NCBI RefSeq assembly: GCF_024298905.1
Contig: NZ_CP101154.1
Location: 2,976,001-3,040,000 of the forward strand
From: Natronomonas marina
GTDB lineage: Archaea; Halobacteriota; Halobacteria; Halobacteriales; Haloarculaceae
DNA length: 64,000 bases
Direction of reading: 5' to 3'
Shown here in pieces: positions 16,162 to 24,718 of this stretch; position 1 is the stretch's first letter; every line of letters begins with the position of its first letter. The translations under genes were made by a program, and so were the position numbers. The notes below the pieces were generated by a model. That model made no database searches. It saw only the letters and a list, made by a program, of their open reading frames with translations, and was not told where the DNA came from.

Positions 16162-18165
16162 TCACTCCGTCAGCTCCTCGAAGTCGGTTCTGGCCTCGTC
16201 GAGCCGCTGTTCGCGGATCTCGGCCCGTCGCTCGCTGGTGGCCTCCGTGTCGACGTCGCCGTCGTCGGTCAGAACGACGCCGTACTCCTCGCGGGCGTAG
16301 GCCTCGGTGACGTGGCCCTCCTCGACGTCGGCCGCCACGCGGTCGGGCTCGCGGTCGAGCGGGTCGCCGTAACTGCCGGCGCCCATCCACGCCAGCTCGA
16401 CGACGTCGTTTTCGCCGAGTTCGGTGCCGAACCCCTTCGGTGGCGGGTAGTCGACGTCGCCCTCCAGTTCGTCGGCGCTCTCGGGGAGTTCGCCCCGGTC
16501 GAACCGCTCCTCGTAGTCGGCGTCGCGGACGAACTGCAGCTGCATCCGCGAGGCCGGGCCGCCGCCCATCAGTCCCAGCGTCTTCGGCTGGGTGTCGTGG
16601 GTGTAGACGCCGGGCACGAACCCGCCCTTGTGCTGGATGTAGGCGATCTCGCCGCCGGTGCCGCCCCTGCGGTAGCCGCTCCCGCCGGAGTTGGGCTGCT
16701 CCCGTCGGTAGAGGTACAGAAGCGGCCAGTCCCGCTCGTAGGTCTCGACGTTCGGGCCGATGCCCTCGGGGACGTAGGGGACGCCGTCGGCGAACTGGCC
16801 GTCCTCGTAGGGCGTCGCCGCCGAGGTGCCGACCATCTGGTCCAGCATCGGGCCGACGAAGTAGTCGCCCCGCTGGTTGGTCCCCTCGTTGATGCACATG
16901 CTCCACTGTGCGTGGGTCGTCGACAGTGCCTTCCGCCGGAGGTCCTCGTCGTCGGAGGAGAGCATCATCTTCGCTATGACCCGATTCGCCGCCGCCAGGT
17001 GCAGCATCGTGTTGTACTGCCCCGAGGGACTCAGCGCGTGCCCGTAGTCGGGACACGAGAGGGTCTGGGGCTCGGGGTCGAAGGAGACGCGCCGTGCGAC
17101 CCCGCCGACGGCGCCCATCTCGCCGGGCGTCATCAGCAGGTTCAGCATCGTCAACAGACAGCCCCGGAAGCCGGCCAGCGAGAAGTTGATCGCACCCTCG
17201 ACGTTCTCGTGGGTCCCCTTGTTGTCGAAGACGACCCGGTCGCCCTCCTTGCGGAGGCCGACCTCGACCTCGTAGACGTGGTCGTCGCCGGTCATCGCCG
17301 CCTCGTGGAACGAGCGGGCGCGCCACTCGCCATCGGGGATCGCGTCGAGTTTGTCCTCGAGGGCGTTCTCGGAGCTGTCGGACACCTCGTGCATGACCGA
17401 CTTGACCGTGTCGGCGCCGTAGCTCTCGATGAGGTCCTTCACGCGCCGCTTTGCGAGGTTGTTCCCCGCGATGGCGGCCCGCAGGTCCAGGCCGAGATGC
17501 TCCGGCTGCCGGGAGTGACGGCCGTAGTAGTCGACGATGTCGTCCCGAAGTTCGCCGTCCTCGACGATCTTGATCGGCGGGATCGGCGTCGGGTCCGAGT
17601 AGATGTCCGGCGCGTTCTGACAGAAGCTCCCCGGGACGGTGCCGCCGACGTCGTTCTGGTGCATGACGTTCGACACCCAGCAGAACAGCTCGCCGTCGTG
17701 GAACACCGGACACAGCAGCGCCACGTCCGGCTGGTGGGGCGAGCCGACCCAGGGGTCGTTCTGGAGGAACATGTCCCCGGGCTCGATGCCGGGGTCCTCC
17801 GAGCGGTTCTCGAGGATCCACTTGATGTTCCAGTCCAGCACCCCGGCGAAGTACTGCAGGTACGGCCCGTAGTAGACGAAGCCGCCGTCCTCGAGGTTGA
17901 TCGCGGTGTTGAAGTCCCGCGTCTCGAGGGTGATCTTCGAGACCGCGAGGTTCTCGATGGTCTCGCCGGCCTCGAGGTTGTTGTTCCAGAGGCTGTGGCG
18001 GACGACCTCGTAGGTGACCGGATCGACCTCGTCGACGGTGTCGGTGTGCATCGGCACGTCGCCGGGGACGTCGAGGTCACCCGGCGGGATGTAGGGCTTC
18101 TGGACGCCGTCGAACTCCGAGATGTCGAGGTCGGCCGAGACGTCGGTGCTCTCCTCAGCTGCCAT
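16162..18165 (-). CDS. HyuB-family subunit, acetone/acetophenone carboxylase-like
   Basis: A 667-residue hydantoinase-B/oxoprolinase-family protein. The metal-site region reads MFLQNDPWVGSPHQPDVALL followed by LFCWVSNVMHQNDVGG. Ordinary hydantoinases have NDPYxGGTHLPD here; the PW...HQ...LFCW form is typical of the ketone-carboxylase branch, as far as I know the family. C-terminal blocks NSGGSGYRRGGTGGEI and GFVPGVYTH are intact. The ATG at 18165 has a strong GGAGGTGA Shine-Dalgarno; a GTG at 18174 is an alternative. It overlaps the end of the HyuA gene by 11 bp, showing translational coupling. It probably forms an ATP-dependent carboxylase with HyuA and the small subunit. Confidence 0.87.
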   Translation of the reverse strand: MAAEESTDVSADLDISEFDGVQKPYIPPGDLDVPGDVPMHTDTVDEVDPVTYEVVRHSLWNNNLEAGETIENLAVSKITLETRDFNTAINLEDGGFVYYGPYLQYFAGVLDWNIKWILENRSEDPGIEPGDMFLQNDPWVGSPHQPDVALLCPVFHDGELFCWVSNVMHQNDVGGTVPGSFCQNAPDIYSDPTPIPPIKIVEDGELRDDIVDYYGRHSRQPEHLGLDLRAAIAGNNLAKRRVKDLIESYGADTVKSVMHEVSDSSENALEDKLDAIPDGEWRARSFHEAAMTGDDHVYEVEVGLRKEGDRVVFDNKGTHENVEGAINFSLAGFRGCLLTMLNLLMTPGEMGAVGGVARRVSFDPEPQTLSCPDYGHALSPSGQYNTMLHLAAANRVIAKMMLSSDDEDLRRKALSTTHAQWSMCINEGTNQRGDYFVGPMLDQMVGTSAATPYEDGQFADGVPYVPEGIGPNVETYERDWPLLYLYRREQPNSGGSGYRRGGTGGEIAYIQHKGGFVPGVYTHDTQPKTLGLMGGGPASRMQLQFVRDADYEERFDRGELPESADELEGDVDYPPPKGFGTELGENDVVELAWMGAGSYGDPLDREPDRVAADVEEGHVTEAYAREEYGVVLTDDGDVDTEATSERRAEIREQRLDEARTDFEELTE

Positions 18166-20266
18166 GGTCGTCACCTCCCGCCTCGATCACGAAGTCACGA
18201 TAGCTGTTCTGTCTGACCGTCTGGTTGCCGTTGGCGACGATCGCCGTGTTCGACATGTCTATCACTGTCGGTCCCTCGATGACGTTGCCCGGTTGGAGTT
18301 TGGTGCCGTCGTACACCTCCGTCTCGATCGTTCGTTCGGACGCCGGCCAGTAGACCTCCCGTGTCCCCTTGGCCGCGGCGTCGGGGACCTGGTCGGTCGT
18401 GGGCGCCGTCGCGCGCTCGAACGTCTCGACCTCCGCGACGGGCTCGACGCGGATGGCCTGTATCTCCGCGCGCGCCTCCGAGAACAGCGCGGCGGCGCTG
18501 TACCGCTGGCGGTACTCCGATTCGAACCGTTCGGCCAGCGCCGACGCGTCGGTGACGGGCGACGGTACCGGAATCTCGAGTTCGTGGTACTGCCCCTCGA
18601 AACGCATCAGCGCGTACCGCTCGAAGGAGACGTCCTCGGGGTCGACCCCCTCGGCGTCCAGCATCTCCCGGCCCTGCGATTCGAGTTCTTGGTACTCCGA
18701 CTCGACGTCCTCGGCGTCGAACGGCTGGAGGTGGACCACCTGCTGTTCGACCTCCTGTCTAATGTCGGTGTTGAGAATCCCGTAGGCCGACCAGACCGGC
18801 GAGATCTCGCCGGGGACGAGGATCGACTCGACGTCGAGTTTGTCGGCGTACCCCGAGGCGTGGATCGGCCCGGCGCCCCCGTAGCTTATGACGTTGAAGT
18901 CCCGCGGGTCGTACCCGCGGCCGATGACGTTCTTCTCGATGAGGTTCGCCATCTTGGTGTTCGTCACCTCGAAGACCCCGGCGGCGAACTGTGTCGGGGA
19001 CTGGCCGAGCCGTTCGCCGGCGCGTTCAAGCGCCGCCTCCGCCAGCTCGGTCGACGGCGAGAGCTCGCCGGTCCCGAACGTCGTCTCCGGGTCGATGAAC
19101 CCCAGATAGAGGTCCGCGTCGGTGACGGTCGGCTGGTCGCCGCCCCGGTCGTAGCAGGCGGGCCCGGGGTCGGCGCCGGCGCTCTGTGGGCCGACGCTGA
19201 TCTGGCCCTCCGAGACCGTCGCCAGCGACCCGCCCCCGGCACCGATGGACTCGACGTCCAGCTTCGGGACGTTGTACACGTACTTCTGGACCATCGTCTC
19301 CTCCTGGACGAGCGGTCGTCGATCCTGAAGGACACCCAGCTCGAAGGAGGTCCCGCCCATGTCGGTCGCCAGGACGTTTGCCATCTCGTCGGTCTCCTCG
19401 GCGAGGCGCTCACAGCCCTTCAGCCCGCCGACCGGGCCAGACCCGATGAGCATGATGGGCAGGTCCATCGCCTGCGACGGCGTGTAACAGCCGCCGTTTG
19501 CCCCCATCAGGAGGAAGGTCCCCGTGAAGTCGTACTCCTCGCGCAGCGTCGTCTCGAGGTTCTCGAGGTACTCCTCGATCAGGGGGCCGACCTTGGCGTT
19601 GACCGCCGTCGCCACGGTCCGCTCGTACTCGCCGAGCGTGGGGGATACCTCGTGTGAGAGGCTGAGGTAGACGTCCTCGTCGAGCGTCTCCTCGATAATT
19701 TCGGCGGCCCGGCGTTCGTGGTCGGGATGCTTGAACGACCAGAGGAACGACACCGCCAGCCCGTCGACGTCCTCGGCCGCGAGGTCGTCGAGGGCGGCCT
19801 CCAGTTGCGCCTCGTTCAGGTCGACGACCACGTCCCCCTCGTCGTCGACGCGCTCGGTCACGCCCGCCGTCCGCTCGCGGGGGACGAGCGGGTCCGGCCG
19901 CCGCATCTCAGCGACGCGGAGCGTGTTCTCCGGCGGCTCGCCGGTCACTCGCCCCCGGCCGCGCATCATCGTGAGCGTGTCCTCGTGGCCCTGCGTCGTG
20001 AGCAGGCCGATGTCGGCGCTCTCGTCTTCGACGATGGCGTTGGTCGCCACCGTCGTCCCGTGCGTGATCCGCGTCAGCTGCTCCATCAGATCGTCGATGT
20101 CCTCGCCGGCCTTCCGTCCGGCCCGATCGATGCTCTCGAAGAACCCCGAGCGGAAGTCGTCCTCCGGCGTACTCCGGGCCTTGCTCGTGTAGACGTTGCC
20201 CTCGGCGTCCATCAACGTACAGTCCGTGAACGTCCCGCCGATGTCGACCGATCCGACGTACTTCAT
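18155..20266 (-). CDS. HyuA-family subunit, acetone/acetophenone carboxylase-like
   Basis: A 703-residue hydantoinase-A/oxoprolinase-family ATPase. Phosphate-binding motifs of the actin/ASKHA-like fold are seen at the start (VDIGGTFTDCTLMD), in ATDMGGTSFELGVL and in GAGGGSLATV. In ketone carboxylases this subunit activates bicarbonate and the ketone enol with ATP. The ATG at 20266 has GGAG 8 bp upstream. An upstream in-frame ATG at 20320 would add 18 residues without family similarity, yet it lies near the predicted transcription start, so it cannot be fully excluded. First gene of the four-gene operon. Confidence 0.88.
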   Translation of the reverse strand: MKYVGSVDIGGTFTDCTLMDAEGNVYTSKARSTPEDDFRSGFFESIDRAGRKAGEDIDDLMEQLTRITHGTTVATNAIVEDESADIGLLTTQGHEDTLTMMRGRGRVTGEPPENTLRVAEMRRPDPLVPRERTAGVTERVDDEGDVVVDLNEAQLEAALDDLAAEDVDGLAVSFLWSFKHPDHERRAAEIIEETLDEDVYLSLSHEVSPTLGEYERTVATAVNAKVGPLIEEYLENLETTLREEYDFTGTFLLMGANGGCYTPSQAMDLPIMLIGSGPVGGLKGCERLAEETDEMANVLATDMGGTSFELGVLQDRRPLVQEETMVQKYVYNVPKLDVESIGAGGGSLATVSEGQISVGPQSAGADPGPACYDRGGDQPTVTDADLYLGFIDPETTFGTGELSPSTELAEAALERAGERLGQSPTQFAAGVFEVTNTKMANLIEKNVIGRGYDPRDFNVISYGGAGPIHASGYADKLDVESILVPGEISPVWSAYGILNTDIRQEVEQQVVHLQPFDAEDVESEYQELESQGREMLDAEGVDPEDVSFERYALMRFEGQYHELEIPVPSPVTDASALAERFESEYRQRYSAAALFSEARAEIQAIRVEPVAEVETFERATAPTTDQVPDAAAKGTREVYWPASERTIETEVYDGTKLQPGNVIEGPTVIDMSNTAIVANGNQTVRQNSYRDFVIEAGGDDHGS

Positions 20267-20353
20267 GGGTGGGCTCCGTGCTGTCTGGTAGCTCGTGTCA
20301 TTTTTCCTCCCGTCCGACATCGACTCGGCGGCCGCTAATAAACGTTTGCGAAG

Positions 20354-20377
20354 ATATAAATTATAGTATATTATACT
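20354..20377 (-). promoter_or_regulatory. Promoter and candidate operator of the ketone-carboxylase-like operon
   Basis: The minus strand carries a TTTATAT box at 20354-20360. Directly upstream is a perfect 13-bp palindrome, AGTATA-T-TATACT (20365-20377), in the place where BRE or a regulator would bind. The region is strongly AT-rich against a GC-rich background. Confidence 0.45.
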
Positions 20378-20437
20378 CGCGGGCGGGCGGCGCGACGGGC
20401 CCGAACGAACGGGGGTGCCGTGCGGTCGTCGCCGCGG

Positions 20438-22096
20438 TCAGAGTTCCTCTTGCCAGTCCGGGAACGCCTCGCTGCGGTCCCACCCGTGATCCGTCCGGTC
20501 CTTCTCGCGGTCGGCGAGCTTCACCCGCTGGATGCGCTCGGTCGGCGTCCGGGGGAACTCCTCGACGAACTCCACGTACCGTGGGACCTTGTACGGAGCC
20601 AGCGTCCGGCCGACCCGCAGAACGACGTCCCGTTCGGTTACGCTCTCGTCGACGCGCATCACCATGGCCTTGACCTCCTCGCCCCGTATCTCGTCGGGGA
20701 CCGGGATGATGGCCGACTCCGAGACGCCGGGGAGCTCGTCGAGGACGTTCTCGACCTCCTGTGCGGAGATGTTCTCGCCGCTCCGCCGGACCATGAACTT
20801 CTTGCGGTCGACGTAGTAGAAGTAGCCCTCCTCGTCGGTCCTGACGATGTCCCCCGAGTAGATCCGGCCGTCGCGGAGGGTTTCCTCGGTCTTCTCCGGT
20901 TGGTCCCAGTACTCGATCATCGATCCGGGGTCCGTCCGGACGAGTTCGCCCTCCTCGCCCGCTCCCAGCCGGCTGCCGTCGTCCGCCTGGGCCCACGCCT
21001 CGTGTCCGAGGTCGGGGAACATCGGCTTCCCGATGGCGCCGACCGCTATCTCCTCGAGGTCCGGGTAGTTCACGAGCAGGGTCGGACTCTCAGTCTGGGA
21101 GTAAATCTGGATCACGGTGAGGTCGAACTTCTCCTCGAAGCCCTCCCAGAGCTCGGTCGATATCGGGCCGACGGCGAGTTCGATGTCGTTTTCGGGAATC
21201 TCGTCGGCCTCGAACCGGGAATCGAGGATCTTGGGGACGCCCCCGATGAGGTTGAACGACGTCACGCCGTTCTCGGTGACCTCCTCCCAGAACTCCCCGG
21301 CGCTGAACGCGTCCGAGAGGACGTACTCCGAGCCGTGGATCGCCGACGCCAGCATCGAGTAACACTGGTTGTTGGCGTGAAACAGGGGATAGGGGTTGTA
21401 GTTGACGTCGTCGTCGTCGAACGGGACCCCGAGCATGCTCTTTGCGGCCAGGAGGAACGACTCGTTTGCGAGAACGGTCGGCTTCGGGAGCCCGGTCGTT
21501 CCCGAGGTGTAGAGGATCGAGACCGGGTCCTCCCGACCGACGCCGGGGTCGGGCGCGGCGTCGCCGACCGCCGACTCGAGGTCGGCCAGCCGATAGACAT
21601 CGACGCCCGACAGCGCCTCGATTTCCTCGAAACGGTGGTCGCCGGTCACGACCACCCGCTGTAGCGCGTCGGTCTCCGGCGCCGCCTCGAGGAGGACGTC
21701 GACCATCCCGTCGTCCGCCTCGGCGACGACCGTCTCGATCTCGGCGCTCTCGATGGCGTGGACCACCTCCCGCTTCCGGTACTGCCAGTTGATCGGCGCC
21801 TCTATCGCCCCGAGTTTCGCACACCCGAAGATCGAGACGACGAACTCCGGGCCGTTCGTGAGATACAGCCCGACGCGGTCGCCGGCAGCGACGCCGATCT
21901 CCGCGAGCGCGTTTGCGACCCTGTTCGCCCGCCGATTCATCCCCGCGAAGCTAAACGATTCGCCGGTCGGTGCGTAGGTCATGTACGGCGCCTCGCCCCA
22001 CAGATCGGCCGCGGTCCCCAGGACCTCTCCGACCGACTCGATGTCCCGCATCTCCGGTGCGAGCCGCTGTTGTACGTCCTCGTATGCCCGTGACAT
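20438..22096 (-). CDS. CaiC-like acyl-CoA synthetase
   Basis: A 552-residue ANL-family ligase. Motifs: ILYTSGTTGLPKPTVL, IYSQTESPT, and a hinge VDRKKFMVRRSGENISAQEVE whose RRxGENIS form resembles crotonobetaine/carnitine-CoA ligases; the catalytic Lys is in RIQRVKLADR. The ATG at 22096 (MSRAYEDV) is chosen; an upstream start would add 20 residues of low similarity. The gene ends 171 bp before HyuA and is in the same direction, but the promoter between them suggests separate transcription. This is the third ligase of the island, so several carboxylic acids or several pathway steps need CoA activation. Confidence 0.9.
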   Translation of the reverse strand: MSRAYEDVQQRLAPEMRDIESVGEVLGTAADLWGEAPYMTYAPTGESFSFAGMNRRANRVANALAEIGVAAGDRVGLYLTNGPEFVVSIFGCAKLGAIEAPINWQYRKREVVHAIESAEIETVVAEADDGMVDVLLEAAPETDALQRVVVTGDHRFEEIEALSGVDVYRLADLESAVGDAAPDPGVGREDPVSILYTSGTTGLPKPTVLANESFLLAAKSMLGVPFDDDDVNYNPYPLFHANNQCYSMLASAIHGSEYVLSDAFSAGEFWEEVTENGVTSFNLIGGVPKILDSRFEADEIPENDIELAVGPISTELWEGFEEKFDLTVIQIYSQTESPTLLVNYPDLEEIAVGAIGKPMFPDLGHEAWAQADDGSRLGAGEEGELVRTDPGSMIEYWDQPEKTEETLRDGRIYSGDIVRTDEEGYFYYVDRKKFMVRRSGENISAQEVENVLDELPGVSESAIIPVPDEIRGEEVKAMVMRVDESVTERDVVLRVGRTLAPYKVPRYVEFVEEFPRTPTERIQRVKLADREKDRTDHGWDRSEAFPDWQEEL

Positions 22097-22210
22097 CAGT
22101 TTCAATTGGCCATTACGCTCGGTTAACCTTTTCTCGAACACTCGGAACCCTGTCACTTCGTGCGACCGGCGAACCGGGGCGAGACCGCTCGGCGTCCCGA
22201 CGACCGGGGA

Positions 22211-23194
22211 CTACTCGTACTCCGATTGAGGCAGCGTCGTCGCGTACTCGTTCCACCCGTATCCCTTCTTGCCGTCGGACTCGTACCTCGTCGGCGTCCG
22301 CCGGATCGTCGTTACCTCCTCGGCGTACTCGAAGTCGACGGGGACGACGGTCAGCGTCGATCCGCCGAAGGAGAACGTCCGGCCGGCGTCGTCGGTGACC
22401 TCGATCTCGAAGGCCTCCTGGGTGAGGCCGTCGTCCCGGAACTCGGCGTCGACCGCGGCGCTTTCGATGTGGTTGCTCTCGCCGTCGAGGTGGAGGTACC
22501 CCTCGACCGCCGTCGCCCCGTCGCGGCGGACCTTCCAGAAGTTGACCGCGGTCTCCCGGTCGAACAGCGCACTGGTCCACTGCCAGCCGTCCGGGTCCCG
22601 CCAGTCGCGGATGCCCCACGAGTGGTCCCGCTCGCCGACGCCGTCGACCTGCACCGTCCGGTCGCCGAGCGTCACTTCGCCGGTCACGATCCCGCCCTGG
22701 TCGGAGTGACCGTGATAGAGGTTGTCGAAAAGCTCCCTGGCCTCCTCGTCGGGGTCGTAGTACTGTGGGTCGTGGAACCCCTCGAAGGTGAGGTCCATAT
22801 CGAGGGTGTGGAGCGGATGGTCCCGACTGGGGAACTCCTCGGCCGTCATCCGCAGCGCGCCCGACTCCGGTTCGAACTCGTTGATCTGCCCCAGGTGGCG
22901 GATCCGCCACTCCTCGTTGGGAGTTTCGGCCTCGTAGAGCAACCCCCCGACCTGAATGGCCTCGTTTTCGGTCGGGTGGGAGTAGTCCTTCAGGACGTAC
23001 GTCTCGTCGCCCCAGACGAACGCGACGACGGAGCCCATGTTGCCCTTGTTCATCCGATTGCCGATGCTGGAGAAGTACGCGAGGTCCGTATCGGGGTCGT
23101 AGAAGTCGAAGTAGTAGCTCTCCCGCCAGAGCGGGTCGTCGGAGAGCGGTTCGTGCCAGAACTCCTCGCTCGGGTCCGGTGACTCGTTAGCCAT
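22211..23194 (-). CDS. DUF7064/hydroxyneurosporene-synthase-like (lipocalin-type) protein
   Basis: A 327-residue protein, mostly beta-strand. The motif GVGERDHSWGIRDWRDPDGW near residue 190 and the opening FWHEPLSDDPLWRESYYFDFYD match proteins grouped with the CrtC/AttH-like lipocalin folds (DUF7064/7065). Relatives often lie in actinobacterial clusters for terpenoid, steroid or aromatic catabolism. No enzyme activity is established as far as I know. The chosen ATG (MANESPD) begins where the similarity begins; the open frame continues upstream without it. Its presence hints at a hydrophobic cyclic substrate (inference). Confidence 0.72.
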   Translation of the reverse strand: MANESPDPSEEFWHEPLSDDPLWRESYYFDFYDPDTDLAYFSSIGNRMNKGNMGSVVAFVWGDETYVLKDYSHPTENEAIQVGGLLYEAETPNEEWRIRHLGQINEFEPESGALRMTAEEFPSRDHPLHTLDMDLTFEGFHDPQYYDPDEEARELFDNLYHGHSDQGGIVTGEVTLGDRTVQVDGVGERDHSWGIRDWRDPDGWQWTSALFDRETAVNFWKVRRDGATAVEGYLHLDGESNHIESAAVDAEFRDDGLTQEAFEIEVTDDAGRTFSFGGSTLTVVPVDFEYAEEVTTIRRTPTRYESDGKKGYGWNEYATTLPQSEYE

Positions 23195-23278
23195 GCTCGC
23201 GGATTCACTCGGCCAGAACTTATAGATTCGGTGCGTTCCGGACGGTACCGACGAACGTCGACGTTCCCGCCCGGCAAC

Positions 23279-23287
23279 GTTTAATAC
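23279..23287 (+). promoter_or_regulatory. TATA box of the enoyl-CoA hydratase gene
   Basis: GTTTAATAC lies about 30 bp before the ATG at 23316, fitting a nearly leaderless transcript. Confidence 0.5.
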
Positions 23288-23315
23288 GTCTCCCCCAGTC
23301 CACACCGAGTACGGT

Positions 23316-24092
23316 ATGAACGAGCACGAATACGTCGACGTCGAGCGCGCCGGCCCGAAGACCGTCATAACGTTGGACAACGTGGAGAAACGGAACCGGC
23401 TCTCAGAGGGAATGATCGCCGACCTCACGGCGGCGCTGGAGGCGGCCGAGCGCGACGAGTCGGCGGCGGTAGTTCTTACGGGCAAGGACGGCGTCTTCTG
23501 TGCCGGCGCCGACATCACGTCCTTCGAGCGGGACGCGAAAGAGGCCCTCGGCGGTCGGATCTTCGGTGGGTCCGACTTCCGGGTGCTGTTCGAGACGGTC
23601 GAGGAACTCGAGAAGCCGGTCATCGCCGCGATCGACGGCATGGCGCTGGCCGGCGGGTTCGAACTCGCCTTGGTCAGTGACTTCGTCGTGGTCGGCGAGG
23701 ACGTCGAGATGGGGACGCCGGAGTCGAAGATCGGCATCGCGCCGGGCGTCGCCTACGTCCGGCTCACGGAGCAGGTCTCACACTATCGCGCGATGGAGAT
23801 CATGATGACCGGGGCCTCCTTCACCGGCGCCGAAGTGGTCGAGATGGGCCTTTTCAACGCGGCGGTCCCGGTCGAGGCCGTCCACGACGTGGTCGACGAG
23901 TACGTCCGACAGCTCGACAGGGTCGCCCCGGTCGCGCTGACGGTCATCAAGAAGATCGCCAACCGTCACCGCGGCGGGGAGGATCGGGTCGTGGCCAATC
24001 TGGGTGTCAGCGTCCTGTTCGAGACGGACGACGCGAAGGAAGGTTTCGAGGCGTTCCGCGAGAAACGGGAGCCGAACTTCGAGGGGTCGTAA
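23316..24092 (+). CDS. Enoyl-CoA hydratase/isomerase (crotonase family)
   Basis: A 258-residue crotonase-fold protein. The oxyanion-hole segment GKDGVFCAGADITSF and the second block PVIAAIDGMALAGGFELAL are present. Both Glu positions of hydratases are kept (GFELAL and GTPESKIG), so hydration of an enoyl-CoA is likely rather than only isomerase or hydrolase activity. It is one of few plus-strand genes in the island and is convergent with the DUF35 gene 12 bp away. Confidence 0.9.
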   Translation: MNEHEYVDVERAGPKTVITLDNVEKRNRLSEGMIADLTAALEAAERDESAAVVLTGKDGVFCAGADITSFERDAKEALGGRIFGGSDFRVLFETVEELEKPVIAAIDGMALAGGFELALVSDFVVVGEDVEMGTPESKIGIAPGVAYVRLTEQVSHYRAMEIMMTGASFTGAEVVEMGLFNAAVPVEAVHDVVDEYVRQLDRVAPVALTVIKKIANRHRGGEDRVVANLGVSVLFETDDAKEGFEAFREKREPNFEGS

Positions 24093-24104
24093 GGCGGGCG
24101 GCGA

Positions 24105-24569
24105 TTACTCGACCGGTTCGAAGTACTCGATGTCCTCGATCGAACCGTCGCGGTCGTCGCTCCAGACGGGTGCGACGTCCATCCCGGTTTCGACCTTCTC
24201 CATGAGTTCCTCGCCGTCGTCGTAGTCGATGCCACCGACGAAGTGTAGCATACTCGTCTCGGACTCGCCGACGCGGATCGCGGCAGTCACGTACGGCGGG
24301 TCGGGCATGTTGCGGAACTTGAAGTACGTCACGACGTAGCTGTCGATGACACCGTGGCCGTCGGTCTCCCGCCAGCCGGTCGTCTCGACGAGGCACTCGT
24401 CGCAGTGGGGCTGCGGCGGAATGAAGACGTTTCCACACTCGGGACACTCGTTGCCGACCATCTGTTTCTCCTCGAGCCCCTCGAAGAATCGTCGGTGGAC
24501 ATCACCCAAGTTCACCGCGAAATCGAGGTTCCAACTGTACTCCTTCTTGTATGACTCGGACTCTGGCAT
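24105..24569 (-). CDS. DUF35 Zn-ribbon/OB-fold protein, thiolase partner
   Basis: A 154-residue protein of the DUF35 family. A rubredoxin-like zinc ribbon (CPEC near residue 42 and CDEC near residue 56) precedes an OB-fold domain (DGHGVIDSYVVTYFKF...PPYVTAAIRV). Such proteins bind thiolase-fold enzymes: archaeal acetoacetyl-CoA thiolase/HMG-CoA synthase, BbsA with BbsB, and the steroid aldolase Ltp2 with its DUF35 partner. The ATG at 24569 lies about 35 bp after a TATAATAT element. It follows the two thiolase-fold genes in the same direction and very probably encodes their partner. Confidence 0.88.
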   Translation of the reverse strand: MPESESYKKEYSWNLDFAVNLGDVHRRFFEGLEEKQMVGNECPECGNVFIPPQPHCDECLVETTGWRETDGHGVIDSYVVTYFKFRNMPDPPYVTAAIRVGESETSMLHFVGGIDYDDGEELMEKVETGMDVAPVWSDDRDGSIEDIEYFEPVE

Positions 24570-24718
24570 GTGTGAGTCTACGTCATCATACCGCACTCGG
24601 GATATTATAGATTGTGGTCGGTCGGGTCGACCGAAGCTACGGGTACCACTACCGACAGAGGGTCAAACGTAACGTTTGGGGCGTCGTCGCCGGAGCCGCA
24701 GAGAAAACAGAGGCGAGG

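Noticed and set aside
16096-18216. A plus-strand open frame of about 700 codons
   Set aside because: It is entirely antisense to the HyuB gene, which has clear family motifs.
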